Of a DNA stretch of 64,000 bases, positions 42,420 through 55,499 are shown piece after piece. The notes beneath the pieces are model-generated. The model saw only the letters and a program-made list of their open reading frames with translations. It did not search any database and was not told the DNA's origin. Position 1 is the first letter of the stretch. Each line of letters starts with the position of its first letter. Source of the stretch: Armigeres subalbatus. Lineage: Eukaryota > Arthropoda > Insecta > Diptera > Culicidae. The DNA lies in contig NC_085140.1 in NCBI RefSeq assembly GCF_024139115.2, forward strand, positions 104,792,988 through 104,856,987, written 5' to 3'. The position numbers and the translations under genes are program-made.

Positions 42420-44580
42420 ATCAAAGTGGAAAATCTACGATCTCGGCACTACATACGGTAGTTCAAAAAATCGAAAAAAACACTTAATGCAAAAGAAATT
42501 GCTCTTGTAGCATTTCTTGATATTGAGGGCGCATTCGATAACGCTTCTTATTCGTCTATAGGGTCAGCAATGTTGAGGAGAAAATTCGACCCATGCATGG
42601 GTACATACCTGGGTACATGCTATGCTAGCTAATCGGAAAATCTCCTCTGAGCTTAGCGGTTCATACATCACTGTTAAAGCAACAAGGGGGTGTCCGCAAG
42701 GCGGAGTGCTTTCTCCTTTGTTGTGGTCACTGGTGGTGGATGAGCTTCTAGACAGCTTAGAGAGAAGAGGCTTCGAAGTGGTTGGATATGCTGATGACGT
42801 TGTCATTATTGTACGAGGCAAATTCGAAAGTGTTATCGTGGAAAGAATGCAATCTGCCCTAAATCACACTTTTTGGTGTCAAAAGTATCAACTAGGCATA
42901 AATCCTACAAAACTTCCATTATCCCTTTCACCAAACGGAGAAAGGTACAACTGAAACCCCTTTTCTTGAATCAAACACAATTAGTTTATTCAAGTGAAGT
43001 AAAATATCTAGGTGTCATACTCGACGCAAAGCTTAATTGGAACTCTCATCTCCAATCAGTTGTGCAGAAAGGTCTCAATACACTTTGGGTTTGTTCAAAA
43101 CCCTTGGTAAAAGATGGGGCCTAAAACCAAGTATGATCATGTGGATATATAAAACCATTGTCCGTCCCAGGACAACTTACGCTTCCCTTTGTCTGGTGGC
43201 CTAAAACTAATGAGGCTGCTGCAAGGGCTAAGCTCAACAAAATCCAACGCACCGCTTGCATAGCCATCACTGGTGCAGTTCGTAGTACACCCACTTTGGC
43301 CCTAGACGCAATGCTTCACCTGCCCCGGTTAGATCAATTCATAAAGCTGGAAGCGGAAAAGTGCTCTAAGGTTAAAGAGAACAAAAACACTGCTGTCGGG
43401 AGACCTTACGGGTCACCTCAGCATATTAAATGAATTTGCCATAAATCCCGCAATAGGAATTTGTAGTGACTGGATGGAAACGGTAGTCAGTTATGACTTA
43501 CCTTACGATGTGTTCATTCCTTCCCGCCAGGAGTGGGAAGGAGGTGGACCCAGCGTTCCAACAGGCTCTATAAATTTCTTCACAGATGGTTCGAAAATGA
43601 ATAATCTGACAGGATCCGGAATCTATGGCCCTACAACAAACATTTCTGTCCACTTAGGACAGTGGCCCACAGTATTTCAGGCGGAAATATATGCAATATT
43701 AGAATGCGTGTTATTATGCCTGAGGAGAAAGTATAGATTTGCAAAAATATGTATTTTCTCTGACAGCCAAGCGGCACTTAAGTCGCTTAATAACTACACT
43801 TGTCACTCAAAGCTAGTGTGGGAATGCATTCTGGCTTTGAAAAACTTATCCATACGCAATCGAGTCTACCTATATTGGATCCCAGGACATACGGGTCTAG
43901 AGGTAAACGAGATTGCTGATGAGCTAGCCAGGAATGGATCTAATGAAAGGTTCATTGGCCCTGAGCCCTTCTGCGGGATCTCAGACTGCTCTGTAAAAAT
44001 GGAACTGAACAAATATATGGTCAGTCAAATCACATCAAACTGGAATGCATCTTCCCCATACGAGCCAATCCAAAAGGCTCGTAACGATTAACCCCAAGAA
44101 AACCCAACAACTATTAGGTCTCAACAAAGGGATCTCAACATCTACACCGGTCTAATAACTGGACACTGCCCTGCAGATACCATCTACAAAAGATCGGAGC
44201 AATCCAAACCTCAAATTGCCGCTTCTGTGACGAGGAGAGAGAAACATCAGAACACATCCTCTGCTATTGCAGTGCACTCACCCAACGTAGGTTCAGTTCT
44301 CAGCAAGCCCTTTTAGGCCTGCTGACATATGGATCTTATCCCCAAGGACGTGGTTGGCTTCATAAAGCTAGTCTCGCCAGAATGGGGGAGTCACATACTG
44401 TAACTCAGGATCTCTATTCATCAATAATAGATGGTCTTGAGTTCAGTCGATACCAAGGTATCTCAGTGACAAACATGTTACTGAGATAACTTGCGTATTT
44501 CACAGTAAAAGGGTATATCACAATAGTCCTAAAATCTGGACGCAGTGATCTTCACCCGACAAACGAGGAAAAAAAAAAAA
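42420..44580 (+). mobile_element. LOA/I-group LINE with RNase H, 5'-truncated copy with TSD
   Basis: Starts inside RT at YQSGKSTISALHT. The RT shows FLDIEGAFDNASY, ATRGCPQGGVLSPLLWSLVV, GYADDVVIIVRGKF and KYLGVILDAKLNWNSH; then ITGAVRSTPTLALDAML. A complete RNase H is seen at about 43565-44000: FFTDGSKM, AEIYAILEC, FSDSQAALKSL, WIPGHTGLEVNEIADELARN. The copy ends in a poly(A) run (44569-44580). AAATCGCGATT at 42409-42419 and 44580-44590 is the target duplication. Frameshifts near 42485, 42900, 43125 and 43430 make it inactive. RT copies RNA at the nicked target and RNase H removes the RNA strand in this group. Confidence 0.88.
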
Positions 44581-44590
44581 AATCGCGATT

Positions 44591-45419
44591 CGAATCATGA
44601 ATGATTCTCTGGGCCATGATTCTGATGGGATTTAAATCACGCATGATTTGAATCGCCGATGAGATTTGATAAGGTGATGTGAGCAAGTGTAAATATTTAA
44701 TCAAAACATCTGTTATTTGTTTTATCCAAACAGAAAATTAATTCAATACCAAATATCCTTATTATAACATTATAATAAAATTATCACAGACAAACAGACA
44801 TAACACTCGTAAAACTTCCATCGTTCACTGATTTTCTGGTCGATTCAAATTATAATTAGTTGGCCAATCGATCACTCGTGGCGTGCGCATTGCGTTTGCT
44901 CGAGTTTGACGTTTGCTGACTACCGCCATCTGGTACGTGATTTGCCCAACTAACTGATATCAACAGATGTCGTTAGTGTTTGAATGACGATGATGAGTGA
45001 ATGTTCAATGTCTGTTTGTCTATGACATTATTATACCTCCTATATTATGAAATTATAGGTCTCCGTTTCTCCTGAAAAATAGTTGTTGGGTTGAACTTAT
45101 CGCCTTTTTATTACGCCTTGCCACGTACGAAAAAGGCAAAACGACTATAACTAAACTATAACGACAGACGAATAAAATTTTCATTTTACGCAGATGGAAC
45201 ATATCTTCTTCTTGAATAGCATAACAATTCTAATGAAACTTGGCCTACCTTCTCAATTTAGTGTTCTATTAACTTTTCCACAGTTGTAAATTGAAAGATT
45301 TAATATGTATTCATGTAATGCCTGAACGGCGTTGCATGCATAATTGATATTCTATGCCCATGGAGTCATAAAAGCTTACTATTTGAAAACAAACCGGACC
45401 GAGAATCAAACTCGTAGTC
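44591..45419. other. No recognisable gene
   Basis: AT-rich; 44590-44660 has repeated GAATCATGATTC-type motifs. 45300-45420 resembles the dispersed repeat at 48150-48310 (GAGAATCAAACTCG block). Confidence 0.4.
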
Positions 45420-45428
45420 TACATAGTA

Positions 45429-46275
45429 GACTGGCCCAGGATACAAAAAGTCGTCCGATTCTAAGGGCACCCCAGTTTTGCCTTGGTGAAAATCATTCTC
45501 TGAAAATTTCAACCTGATCGATTATTACATAACCTGGCGCAATTGATTTGAAGTTAATATGGGGGTTCAGCCGAAATATATGGGAAAATACACCTCTGTT
45601 ACTATTTCACAGGAAATTGGATGGAAAAGCCCGATTGAGCCCAGATTTGAAATGAAGTTAACATGCCCATGAACATTCGACAAAATTCTACCATTATAAA
45701 TAAACTTTAAATCAGTTTTTGGCTGATTTATTTGGAATTGGGTTGAGCACTTTGAAATTCATTAATTGCCTTGAAAACAAGCGCGTGTAATCGAAGGTAG
45801 CTGCGATATGTGTTGTGGCGCGCGTGCAGTTACTAATGTTTCAGTGCGCGCGAAATCACGCATCGCAGGCACCTTTGATTGCATGCGTATGTTTTCATGG
45901 CAATTAATGAATTTCAAAGTGCTCAACCCAATTCCAAATAAATCAGCCAAAAACTGATTTAAAGTTTATTTAATAATAGTAGAATTTTATGCCGAATTGT
46001 TCATGGGCATGTTAACTTCATTCCCTGCCAATCTGGGCTCAATCGGGATCCTCCATCCAATTTCCTGTACGAAATAGTAACAGAGGTGTATTTTCCCATG
46101 TATTTCGGCTGAAATCCCCATATTAACTTCAAATCAATTGCGCCAGCTTATGCAATAACCGATCAGGCTGAAATTTTCAGAAAATGATTTTCTTACCTAA
46201 AGGCAAAATCCTGGAGGGTGCCCCGTAGAATCCGATGACTTTTTTTTCTCCCCATACTAGGCTGGGCCACTCTAA
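45429..46275. mobile_element. 847-bp foldback element (hAT-like ends)
   Basis: Two ~410-bp arms pair along nearly their whole length around a centre at about 45840. Blocks such as ATTTGGAATTGGGTTGAGCA, TTTGAAATTCATTAATTGCC and GCGCAATTGATTTGAAGTTA appear in both orientations. Ends read GACTGGCCCAG and, on minus, GAGTGGCCCAG. The flank TACATAGTA is duplicated perfectly (45420-45428, 46276-46284); with TAGASTGGCCCAG taken as the terminus, the TSD becomes 8 bp with one mismatch. No protein is encoded. Confidence 0.85.
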
Positions 46276-46284
46276 TACATAGTA

Positions 46285-48149
46285 ACCCTACGCTTTTGCT
46301 CGCAAGACGAACTGGATACCCCAAGATGGGACTCATTTGTAGTCATTTCCAAGATGGGACTCATATGAGGTCATTTTTAAGATAGGACAAAATGGCCTGA
46401 CATTTTTTCATACTTTCTAAGATAAATTGACTTATTTTATAACAATATATTAAAATATGAGGTAAAATATGGTGCTCGGCAAACGTAACTCGAATCTGAC
46501 TAAAATTCATATGGGCAGGCAGTGCAGTAAAGCTAATATATAGAATTTTCGGTAAACAATTGTAGAGATTTCAATGATGGAAAATCATTGTTAATGTAGG
46601 TATGACCTGATGTAACTGAACAAATTTGTACAGAAAGTGAAGTTCGTCCATATTACATAGCTGTACACTAAAGACCCGATTTTCCAGATATTAACCTTGA
46701 TTAGCAGCTGCGTACGAACATAGTTAGAGCATGCGTACGAAATCAGTGGAACAAATCCGGGTTAATGTGTCTCTAACGCTTCTCGATTTGGCTTAAGCCA
46801 TCCCGGCTCGTGTGATCTGAGCTCTGATGGCTGTATAGTTAACTTCGGAAGCACACGAAAACCAAACAAATTTCCACTGTATTCAGTAAATCTGCAGTCA
46901 AACATTCCCCAACAAGGCACCTAATGGGAATACACACATGGGTGGCTAAATCCGCCTTATCAGATTTTGTGATTGGCTTGCGCCAGAGCCGCCAGACAGC
47001 CGAATCAAAACAGTAAACATCGCCAAATGGAGCCGACTGCCAGTGAGGTATGCCGCCGCGCTGTACCGTTTATATACAGGCAAACAACTCTATAAAACGG
47101 GTGGATTGATAAACAATGTAAAGTAGAGTGGGGCAGATCAGATAAAATCTTATACGGATATCAACCAACAATTTTAGAAAGGTGCTTGAGCCTTTTTTTT
47201 ACAGATCGCAAAAATATTTCTCAACTCACGAACCTTATCCAATGTTTCTAGGTTTTCTTAGTGCATTTTGCGAGACTGCGCATCAACATTTGTTCATAAT
47301 CTTTTTCGAAAGTAAACTAGAATACGGGTAAGATCATAATACGTTACAAGTCATAGTTTTATCTATTGATTCCAATTTTGCCCACCTTCACCCTACGCTT
47401 ATCTCGCAAAGTTTTCAATGCGAAAATAACTCGTTCCATTGGTGATGTACTGAATTAATCTTCTTTCGAGCTTTCAACAATAACAAGATGAGCTTCTTGC
47501 CATATAGCGTTCTTCTTTCCATTATCCGTCCATGCGATAATCCCTTCTCTAAAACTTACTCAAGAATTGCTCAGCTCACTCAGGCATCGTCGAGCAAAAC
47601 TTGTTTTGGAGTCACGGCATTATCGGCGATCTTCTTCTTGAATAGTTGTGTGACGGTGTGTTCCTTTCAATCCGATTCAATCCGACCCGCCGGAGCACCC
47701 ATAGCAGCCGAGTGTAGCAGCTATGCGCCTCGACCCGTGTGGTGGTGCTGACCTTGGGGAGCTATCAAACGGCACACATTCGAGCCGACTGCCTCTTATA
47801 GATACCTACCTCAGGTGAGCAGATTTAGCAAATACTCACAAGGTATGAAATTCAATTCAAACATCGTTGCGATTGATCGTTGGATTGATTCGGCCGATGA
47901 TTGTATTGCGTCATATCGATGAAGTTGGAAATATTGCAGTAGGAGCAGAATGATTGAACGCAAGAGACGTTTTCATGTCACACGTAATCTGCGATCAATA
48001 TAGACCACAGTATCCTTCTTCTACTTCTTGTTCTTCTTCAATTTCCACTTGGAACTTGTCCTGCTGTTCAACTTAGTATTCTATTGAAATGCTAATTATA
48101 ACAGTTAATAATTGAAAGCTGAAATTGAGCTGAAAGCTGAAATCTAAGC
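46285..48149. other. Mostly unrecognised DNA
   Basis: 46285-46325 continues the dispersed repeat interrupted by the foldback (CCTACGCTTTTGCTCGCAAG). 47488-47751 has an 87-codon frame with no recognisable domain. The rest is AT-rich. Confidence 0.4.
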
Positions 48150-48315
48150 CGGCAAATTGTACATGAATATGTATTTTGTGTGGCATAGTACACTATGCTT
48201 AGGGAGGCGAGAATGGTTCCCACCTGAAAACACCCTAGGCCGGAACGAGAATCGAATTTGCTATCTGCGGATCGGCAATCCTACGCCTTTGCTCGTAAGG
48301 CTAATTGGAGACAAA
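48150..48315. repeat. Dispersed repeat (GAGAATCGAA ... CCTACGCCTTTGCTCG)
   Basis: GGCCGGAACGAGAATCGAAT, then ATCGGCAATCCTACGCCTTT and GCTCGTAAGGCTAATTGGAG. The same blocks flank the foldback at 45400 and 46285, where they are split by it, so this copy approximates the empty site. Confidence 0.6.
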
Positions 48316-48329
48316 AAGATGCAAGTAGT

Positions 48330-49720
48330 AAACCCTTGGAGAATAAATTTGCGACCTGCTGTGTATGATGAACGGCTTTGTGACCTTCAGCTCCACACCT
48401 CCGATAAGCCGACTCCGATCAGGACCTTTAAAGTCATATGACTTATGTCCGTAATCGAAGTACTTGAAGCCATCCCATGAGCTTGTTGGTTTGCGCTCAC
48501 TGAGCATACTGACCAACCCACCTTCAGGTTGGCCTTATCCAGTACCAGTACCAGTACCTGGAATGAGGCAATCTGCGTTCCAGCATAACCTTTCCGCAAC
48601 CGAATCGTGGTATCCTGGATTTCAACGCCACACTGATCTCGCAGTGCAGCTACCAGCTCACCGGCTTCGGTAATTTCGTCCAGGCCTCGGCATTGGATTA
48701 CCTCTACTGGGCATAGGGCTCTCACCTGAACCGCTTCATCCAGCACCTCTTCTGCCAACTTTTTATACGCGGAACTCTTCCGCGCAGCATCTCGCTTCAG
48801 GACGAGGATCATCTCGCCCTTCTGCATTCTGCGGATGCAGTTTACATCATCCCCTAGGCCAGTAAGCTTTTTATAGCCCCGGAAAGCTTTCAGAACGTCA
48901 GCATAGCTCTTACCATCAGCCTTGACGATAATTGCTTCGCCTCTGTCCTTCCTGCCATGACCATGGGAAGGTGTGCCCTTTCCTCTACGGGCACTCCCCT
49001 TCTTGGCCAATGGCGCCTTCGTCTCCTCTGCCGCTTTTCGCTCCTTCTTCGCCATTTGGGATTCACAACTTCCCTCCAGGGCAGGCCTTCCTCCCGGCGA
49101 TCTTCGGTAGTACTCGTAGAAGGAGGAATTGGTTTCCGTCGTTTCCTTAGGGTCAGCAACCTGCCCAACATTCTTCCGACGGATCTTAGTAGCCTTCTTT
49201 TCGTGCAATATCGGCTTGGCGCTAGCTCCCTTCAGGTCGGTTGGCCAAACTGACCTGACTATGTTTTGGAGTTGCTCCAGTAACAGTCATGCGTATACGG
49301 AGTTCTGCAGTCTGGCTTTCTGCCAGCTGCTTTTCTTCCGTAAGGACTCGAATCTTCAACTCGGCTTCCTTCCTGGCCTCCACCGCTTGGCTAACTCCTA
49401 TCTCTTTCTCCTCGGTAAGTTGGCGGATCTTTCGTTCCGCCTCCTTACTTGAATGCAGCAAGGACTTCCACTCCAGCTTCGCCTCTACAACCATGTTGCA
49501 GAGGGCCAGCACGGACTTCTTAAGGTCCTTGCTGTACTTCCTGTTGTCCAGAAAGGACATGATTACGTCCGTTACGTCTGTAATCACCTCAATTTTCTGG
49601 CCTCCACTCTCCTTGTGACTGGTCAGGGTAGCTCCGTCCATCTTGATCTCGATGGGCGGCTCCTCCGACATGCCACGCTCTTCTGTATCGCCTGCCCCTG
49701 GTGATCGGTGGGGCAACCTG
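48330..49720 (-). mobile_element. R1-type LINE ORF1 (gag) fragment
   Basis: Two minus-strand frames together cover most of an R1-type gag: a coiled-coil-like N-terminal part (residues near 49440: EAERKIRQLTEEKEIGVSQA), a basic stretch (KKGSARRGKGTPSHGHGRKD), then KADGKSYADVLKAFRGYKKL, RMQKGEMILVLKRDAARKSS, AYKKLAEEVLDEAVQVRA, GELVAALRDQCGVEIQDT and RLRKGYAGTQIA. It stops just before the zinc knuckles. A frameshift near 49215 separates the frames. It is homologous to, but clearly diverged from, the gag at 9712-11111. No ORF2 follows; the fragment ends in the dispersed repeat at 48150. Confidence 0.8.
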
Positions 49721-52089
49721 TTAAATGTTTAAAAACAATTATGTCTCCCCCCTCGGATTTTTTGCGCAAAAGTAATATTTTGAGAGCGCAATAAAGGAAT
49801 TCGGATAATTTTAAGGATTTTCAAAACAATATTTAAAAAATTCGAGGCGTTGTTTGATGTTTTTTATTTTAATATTTATTTTTTATTGTCCCCCCTTGAC
49901 ATATCGGAGACCAGTGGGAAATGCTTTTAATTTAATATTTGTTACGGCCGAACTCTGAGAAAAGTTATAATGTCAAAATATGTCTATCAAATTAATTGTC
50001 TTTTTATGTTCTAGATATGGGGAATATTTTAATTCCCAATTGAAGTGGATTTTGATCCCAATAAGATAGGCATCAGCGCCCACTAGCTTACAGCTCGGGC
50101 GTTGTTAGTCATCGTGTTTATTATGGACACAATCTCTTTCGTTACTCACACAAAACTTTGCTAATCCCCGACAAAAAGTCTATTAGGCGTGAAATCGTCG
50201 TTGTCTTCGTTATTTGGTTTTGCTTTTTGTTTTGTTGAATAGTAAATAAATGGCATGACCTAATGAGGTCTCGCGCTTAGAATCATAGTGGCGTAGCTGC
50301 ATTGATCGATTTCTCTTCGTCGAAGATTTAATAATTAAGGGTGATAAAGGATGATTGTATCTTGTGCCTAATGCATTTATCACGGTCGTGGCTTTTAAAA
50401 TAATTGAGTTATTAACGAATTATAAAATCGATTAAGAGAATTCGATCAAAACAGTTATGCCCTAATGATTCTAAGCGCTAGAGTTTTTTTTTGATTTTCT
50501 GTTCTATTACTTTTAAGTGCTACTACAAATGTTGATGGAATATCAAACCTGTTTTAAAAGACCGGTAATAATGTTTAGGCGAACGAATAATCACCATGAG
50601 CAGGGTGAGCACAGACATGGTCCTGATTCTTATAAATTCAATTTTGACCTCAATCGCAGCATATGCCTTTTTTGCACTCATCAACGCAACCGGTTCCTAC
50701 CGGATGAAGGTGAGAGTGACAGCAACAAATGGACTCTTTCGCTTCCTCCAAAATACAAAGATGGACAATTTCGGACAAATTTTGGGTCAAATTAGATATG
50801 TTGAAACTCTGCCAATTATAAACGGGAAATTTAATCGCCAGCTTGGCCCTTCACTTTTGCACTGCTTAATTCCGGTTACTTGCGAAAATTTAACACTTTC
50901 ATTTGCCGATTATAATTGATTACTTGACTAATGGTCCTCATGGGCACCCGAAATCGAACCAATCGAAAACGCATTTCGCGACTCGCACACAGGAAGTCCG
51001 CTTACTTCCGAAGGTTGTCACCTTCGTCGGCAGTAGATCGATTTCAAATTGGCTCACCTTTTTGTCGTCCGCTGATCGGACGTTCGATAGGGGTGCAGTA
51101 TGGCGCGTGCTAACCGTTTGTGACAGCGCATTTTTGTTTTCTCACCACTTGGCAATACTTTCAAATTAAATTTCCAACATTGATTGTCCGTCGCCGAAGC
51201 ATTCGTATTATGTAGCACCGATGACGGCAAGCTCGCAGAGCACGGCTGGCCTCGGTAGTGCTTGAGGTGACGGCGTCGTCACTATATTAAACGTGATCGC
51301 TGCTGGCTGGAACAATGGTCAAACGCAAACAGCAATACCTACTTCTACAACGCAAACGGTTGGGCTTCTGATAAATAGAGTAGCCGTTCCATTCGAAGGC
51401 ATGTATGTAGCTGGAACGGCACCACAAGACAGTACTGCGACCACCCACCAACCCCCTTCGAATGCCTATCCGTACGTCCGTGAGTGGGTGTGCGCCAGAT
51501 AACACGGAAAGTGGATTTCCTTTTCTGAACTTAGCTGCTTGGACGGGCGGCCGTAGATCGCATTTGGTGGCTAGAAATATGCGCTTGTAGCTTTCGATTT
51601 TGTAAACATGCTACTGGTATCTTATTCAACACTTGCGCTTTGTATGCCTGGAGTTATCTAAGGGAAAACACGGTGATTCACATTCAATGCCAAGTTTGTT
51701 TGAGCTCAAGCGCAAAGCTGACCACGACGGTTATGGCTTGTATGAGGTGTAGTGTCGGTTTAATAAGTAGAGCAAAGTTCAAGAAAATAATTAAATTATT
51801 AGAAAAATAGTTGTGAACAGCAATTCTATTTTGTGATAAAAAAGCCATCACAAAAATTATGTCTTTCCTGTAAATTTAAAGCCTCAAAACGTGAACATGA
51901 CTGCTGCTAGAAATGGCTTCGTATCGTTAAATCATCCATTATTCCGAGCTGATTTCTCAAAAAAAAAAACAGTTTCCCAGAAAATTGGACTATTATTTAC
52001 AAAAATGAGCCATGGGTAAAGTCTGAGACATTACCACAAAGTAGACGTAGGGCTTTCTTGAAAACTTCAATCCACATTCTATCAAAAAC
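49721..52089. other. Unrecognised DNA, no supported gene
   Basis: 50517-51170 has three overlapping frames of ~90-110 codons on plus, none with recognisable domains. 51385-51470 contains inverted ATTCGAAGGCAT/TTCGAATGCC blocks. The rest is AT-rich. Confidence 0.4.
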
Positions 52090-52102
52090 ACTTTTGTATT
52101 GT

Positions 52103-52153
52103 ACGAGACGTATCAGCCTTGGGCTGAAAGTCTCACTAATAAAGACAAAAAAA
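52103..52153 (+). mobile_element. 51-bp hairpin-tail micro-retroposon with TSD
   Basis: ACGAGACGTATCAGCCTTGG, GCTGAAAGTCTCACTAATAA, AGAC then an A-run. Flanks ACTTTTGTATTGT (52090-52102) and ACTTTTGTGTTGT (52154-52166) match at 12 of 13. The stem GAGAC/GTCTC corresponds to GAGG/CCTC in the 3239-3300 copy. Confidence 0.78.
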
Positions 52154-52334
52154 ACTTTTGTGTTGTTAACATGAAACATGGTAAAAATAATATAACAATA
52201 TGGGTTAAACATGGAAATGATAGATTTGAATGGAAGAAAAGTATTCTAGCCATCACATTTGACGGGAATATAGTGTGTAGTGTAGTGTGTGCCTTGTATA
52301 TATTTAGTGTCTTGGATAGATCATGGATTTACAA

Positions 52335-54395
52335 GTTTATTTATTTATCATCAGACTAAGGCCGGAGTGGCCTGTGCTGCATACAAAAGACTTCTCCATT
52401 CAGCTCGGTCCATGGCTTCACTTCGCCAACCACGCAGTCTGCGGAGGGTCCGCAAATCGTCCTCCACCTGATCGATCCACCTTGCCCGCTGTGCACTTCG
52501 CCTTCTTGTTCCCGTCGGATCGTTGTCGAGAACCATTTTCACCGGATTACTGTCCGACATTCTGGCAACGTGCCCGGCCCACCGCATTCTTCCGATTTTC
52601 GCGGTGTGAACGGTGTCCGCCATCTGCACTCCACCATAGATAGTACGCAGCACTTTCCTTTCGAAAGCTCCCAGTGCGTGTTGGTCCTCCACGAGCATCG
52701 TCCAGGTCTCGTGTCCGTAGAGAACTACCGGTCTTAAAAGCGTTTTGTAGATAGTCAGTTTGGTACGGCGGCGAACTCTATTCGATCGGAGCGTCTTGTG
52801 GAGTCCAAAGTACGTACGATTTCCAGCCACTATGCGTCTCCGAATTTCTCTGCTGGTATCGTTATCGGCGGTCACCAGTGAGCCCAAGTACACGAATTCT
52901 TCAACCACCTCGATTTCGTCACCACCGATAGAAACTCGTGGTGGGTGGCTCACATTGACCTCTCTTGAGCCTCTTCCTATCATGTACTTCGTCTTCGACG
53001 TGTTGATGACTAGTCCAATCCGTTTAGCTTCGCTTTTCAGTCTGATGTAGGCTTCCTCCATCCTCTCAAAGTTACGTGCCATGATATCAATGTCGTCGGC
53101 GAAACCAAATAACTGGACGGACTTCGTGAAAATCGTACCACTCGTGTCGATCCCTGCCCTTCGTATTACTCCCTCCAAAGCGGTGTTGAATAGCATACAC
53201 GAAAGACCATCACCTTGCCGTAACCCTCTACGCGTTTCGAAGGGACTCGAGAATGCCCCTGAAACTCGAACTACGCACATCACCCGATCCATCGTCGCCT
53301 TGATCAACCGTATCAGTTTATCCGGAAATCCGTTTTCGTGCATTAGCTGCCATAGCTGGTCCCGATCGATTGTATCATATGCGGCTTTGAAGTCGATAAA
53401 TAGATGATGTGTGGGCACGTTGTATTCGCGGCATTTCTGCAATACTTGACGTATGGCGAACACCTGGTCTGTGGTAGAGCGTTCACCCATAAATCCCGCC
53501 TGGTACTGCCCCACGAACTCTCTTGCAATTGGTGTTAGTCGGCGACATAAAATTTGGGAGAGTACCTTGTAGGCGGCGTTCAGCAATTTGATTGCGCGGT
53601 AGTTGCTACAATCCAGCTTATCGCCCTTTTTGTAGATGGGACACACGACACCTTCCATCCACTCCTGCGGCAGAACCTCATCCTCCCAAACCCTGGTAAT
53701 TACCCAGTGCGGCGCTTTAGCCTCACCACCATGTTTAAACAGCTTTCTTGACAGTTGGTCAGCTCCAGGGGCTTTGTTGTTTTTCAGCTGGTCGATCTCC
53801 TCTTGTATTTCCTGGAGATTCGGAGCCGGAAGTCGCATGTCCTGCGCGCGTGCTCCTAGGTTCATTACCATACCGCCACCGTTGTCTGCCATATCGCCAT
53901 TATGGTGCTCTTCGTAGTGCTGCCGCCACCTTTGGATCACCTCACGCTCGTTTGTAAGAAGGTTCCCGTTTATGTCCTTACACATATCAGGCTATGGCAC
54001 GTGGCCCTTACGTGAACGGTTCAACTTCTCATAGAACTTTTGTGCGTTATTAGCGCGGTACAGTTCCTCCGTCTCTTCATGGTCTCGATCTTCCTACTGG
54101 CGCTTTTTCTTCCGAAAAATCGAGTTTTGACTGTTCCGCGCCCGTTTGTATCGTGCCTCGTTCGCCCTCGTGCGGTGTTGCAGCAATCTCGCCCATGCTG
54201 TATTCTTTTCCTCAACTAACTGCTCACATTCGCCGTCATACCAGTCGTTTCTCTGATCCAGAGCCACCGTGCCTAGTGCAGCGGTTGCGGTGCTTGCAAT
54301 GGCGGATCGAATATCTCTCCAGCCACCTCCAAGAGATGCTGCGCCTAGCTGCTCTTCCGTTGGGAGTGCCACTTCCAGCTGCTGCGCGTAGTCTT
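52335..54395 (-). mobile_element. RTE-clade LINE copy 2, RT half
   Basis: On minus from 54395: YAQQLEVALPTEEQLGAASL, YDGECEQLVEEKNTAWARLL, then a 544-codon frame with NYRAIKLLNAAYKVLSQILC, FMGERSTTDQVFAIRQVLQK, HLFIDFKAAYDTIDRDQLWQ, TRRGLRQGDGLSCMLFNTAL, LFGFADDIDIMARNF and KTKYMIGRGSREVNVSHPPR, ending ...QATPALV. It finishes with a very short 3' region and (ATAA)n at about 52335-52350, typical of RTE. Two in-frame stops (CAG to TAG type) near 54095 and 53990 precede the long frame. The endonuclease half is at 63418-64000, split off by the 54396-63417 block. Confidence 0.9.
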
Positions 54396-55499
54396 CCCAA
54401 GTAACATTTCAAGTTTTATTCCGCTCTAGGAATGGTTTTCAAGATCAATTTAGGCCGATACAAATATTAAATTTATTTTATGTCACCACCCCCCCCGTTC
54501 AACTTTCCCAACATATTGAGGGGGCGAAAAAAATTTGTTGTTGTTGTTTTGTTTTTGTTTCTATCTGGATACAATATATATCATTGATAGACCATAAATG
54601 TGCCCCCAAGAATATTTTAAATAATAATACGAGCATATATCTCTACCGGCATAAATATTCTATATCTTATCCTTACAGATTCCGTCTAAGCTCCCTAGCA
54701 ATATATGGCTTACCCATTTCCATCCAAATCTAAATATTTCGAAAACTTGCGAAGGTAGTCCCAACCTTTTTGACTCATGTTCCATTGCAATCCCAGTTTC
54801 ATCAACTGATGATATCAGACTGTCGAGATATTGAAGTCCTCCGATCGTCCGGCTACTGCAAAGTTTGTGGGGCGTTTACCGTTGACACTCAACCACCTGG
54901 TCATGTGGGGGTTGATGGACCCGCCGCAAAGAGGCACACATAAAAGAGCATCGCAGTACTGATATGGCGTTTCGTGTTCATTAGCCAAATCAGAGTCGTA
55001 TAGATGTTCAAGTTATGGTACATGGTCAATCGCACACACCAAGATCTTTTCGATTACGCTGAGAAGTAACAGTATAGATGGTATGCATTCTTGCCTCACA
55101 TCAGCGACTACCCGAATGAGGTCAGACAATGCTCTGACCCTATGTGAAAATACATTGCATCCCTGGGCGCAAAACAGATTTTTGTGATTCAGACAGACAG
55201 CATATGGTCACCTCCGCCGACTGCCGATCGACCTTGGTGGCCCCTTTAGACTTCCTGCTTCAGATGCTTTTAAGAACGCTGTCTAAGACTTGAAGAAGCT
55301 GTTCGAAGTGATCGAACCAACATTTCAGCTTTCCAAGTCAGTGAATTATTGATGCGATAATATTCGGTTGCTGCAGCCATGTTTTCTTCATCGACCAGGA
55401 TGTCCACCCATGCCAACCTGTCCTGTCTGCAACAACGCCTGACTCCCACTTACAGAGATACATACCGTAGACGGGACTTGTACTCTACTCCTATGATTC
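54396..55499. other. Left part of the nested block, unrecognised
   Basis: Includes the CCCAAG terminus, CCACCCCCCCCGTTC (54487) and moderately GC-rich DNA from 54780 with no sound frame. Confidence 0.4.

Noticed and set aside
47488..47751. 87-codon frame possibly encoding a membrane protein
   Set aside because: Some hydrophobic stretches but no domain, no splice context and no conserved feature; not supportable.
52351..53985. 544-codon frame as a host gene
   Set aside because: Reverse transcriptase of RTE copy 2 with FADD and short ATAA tail.
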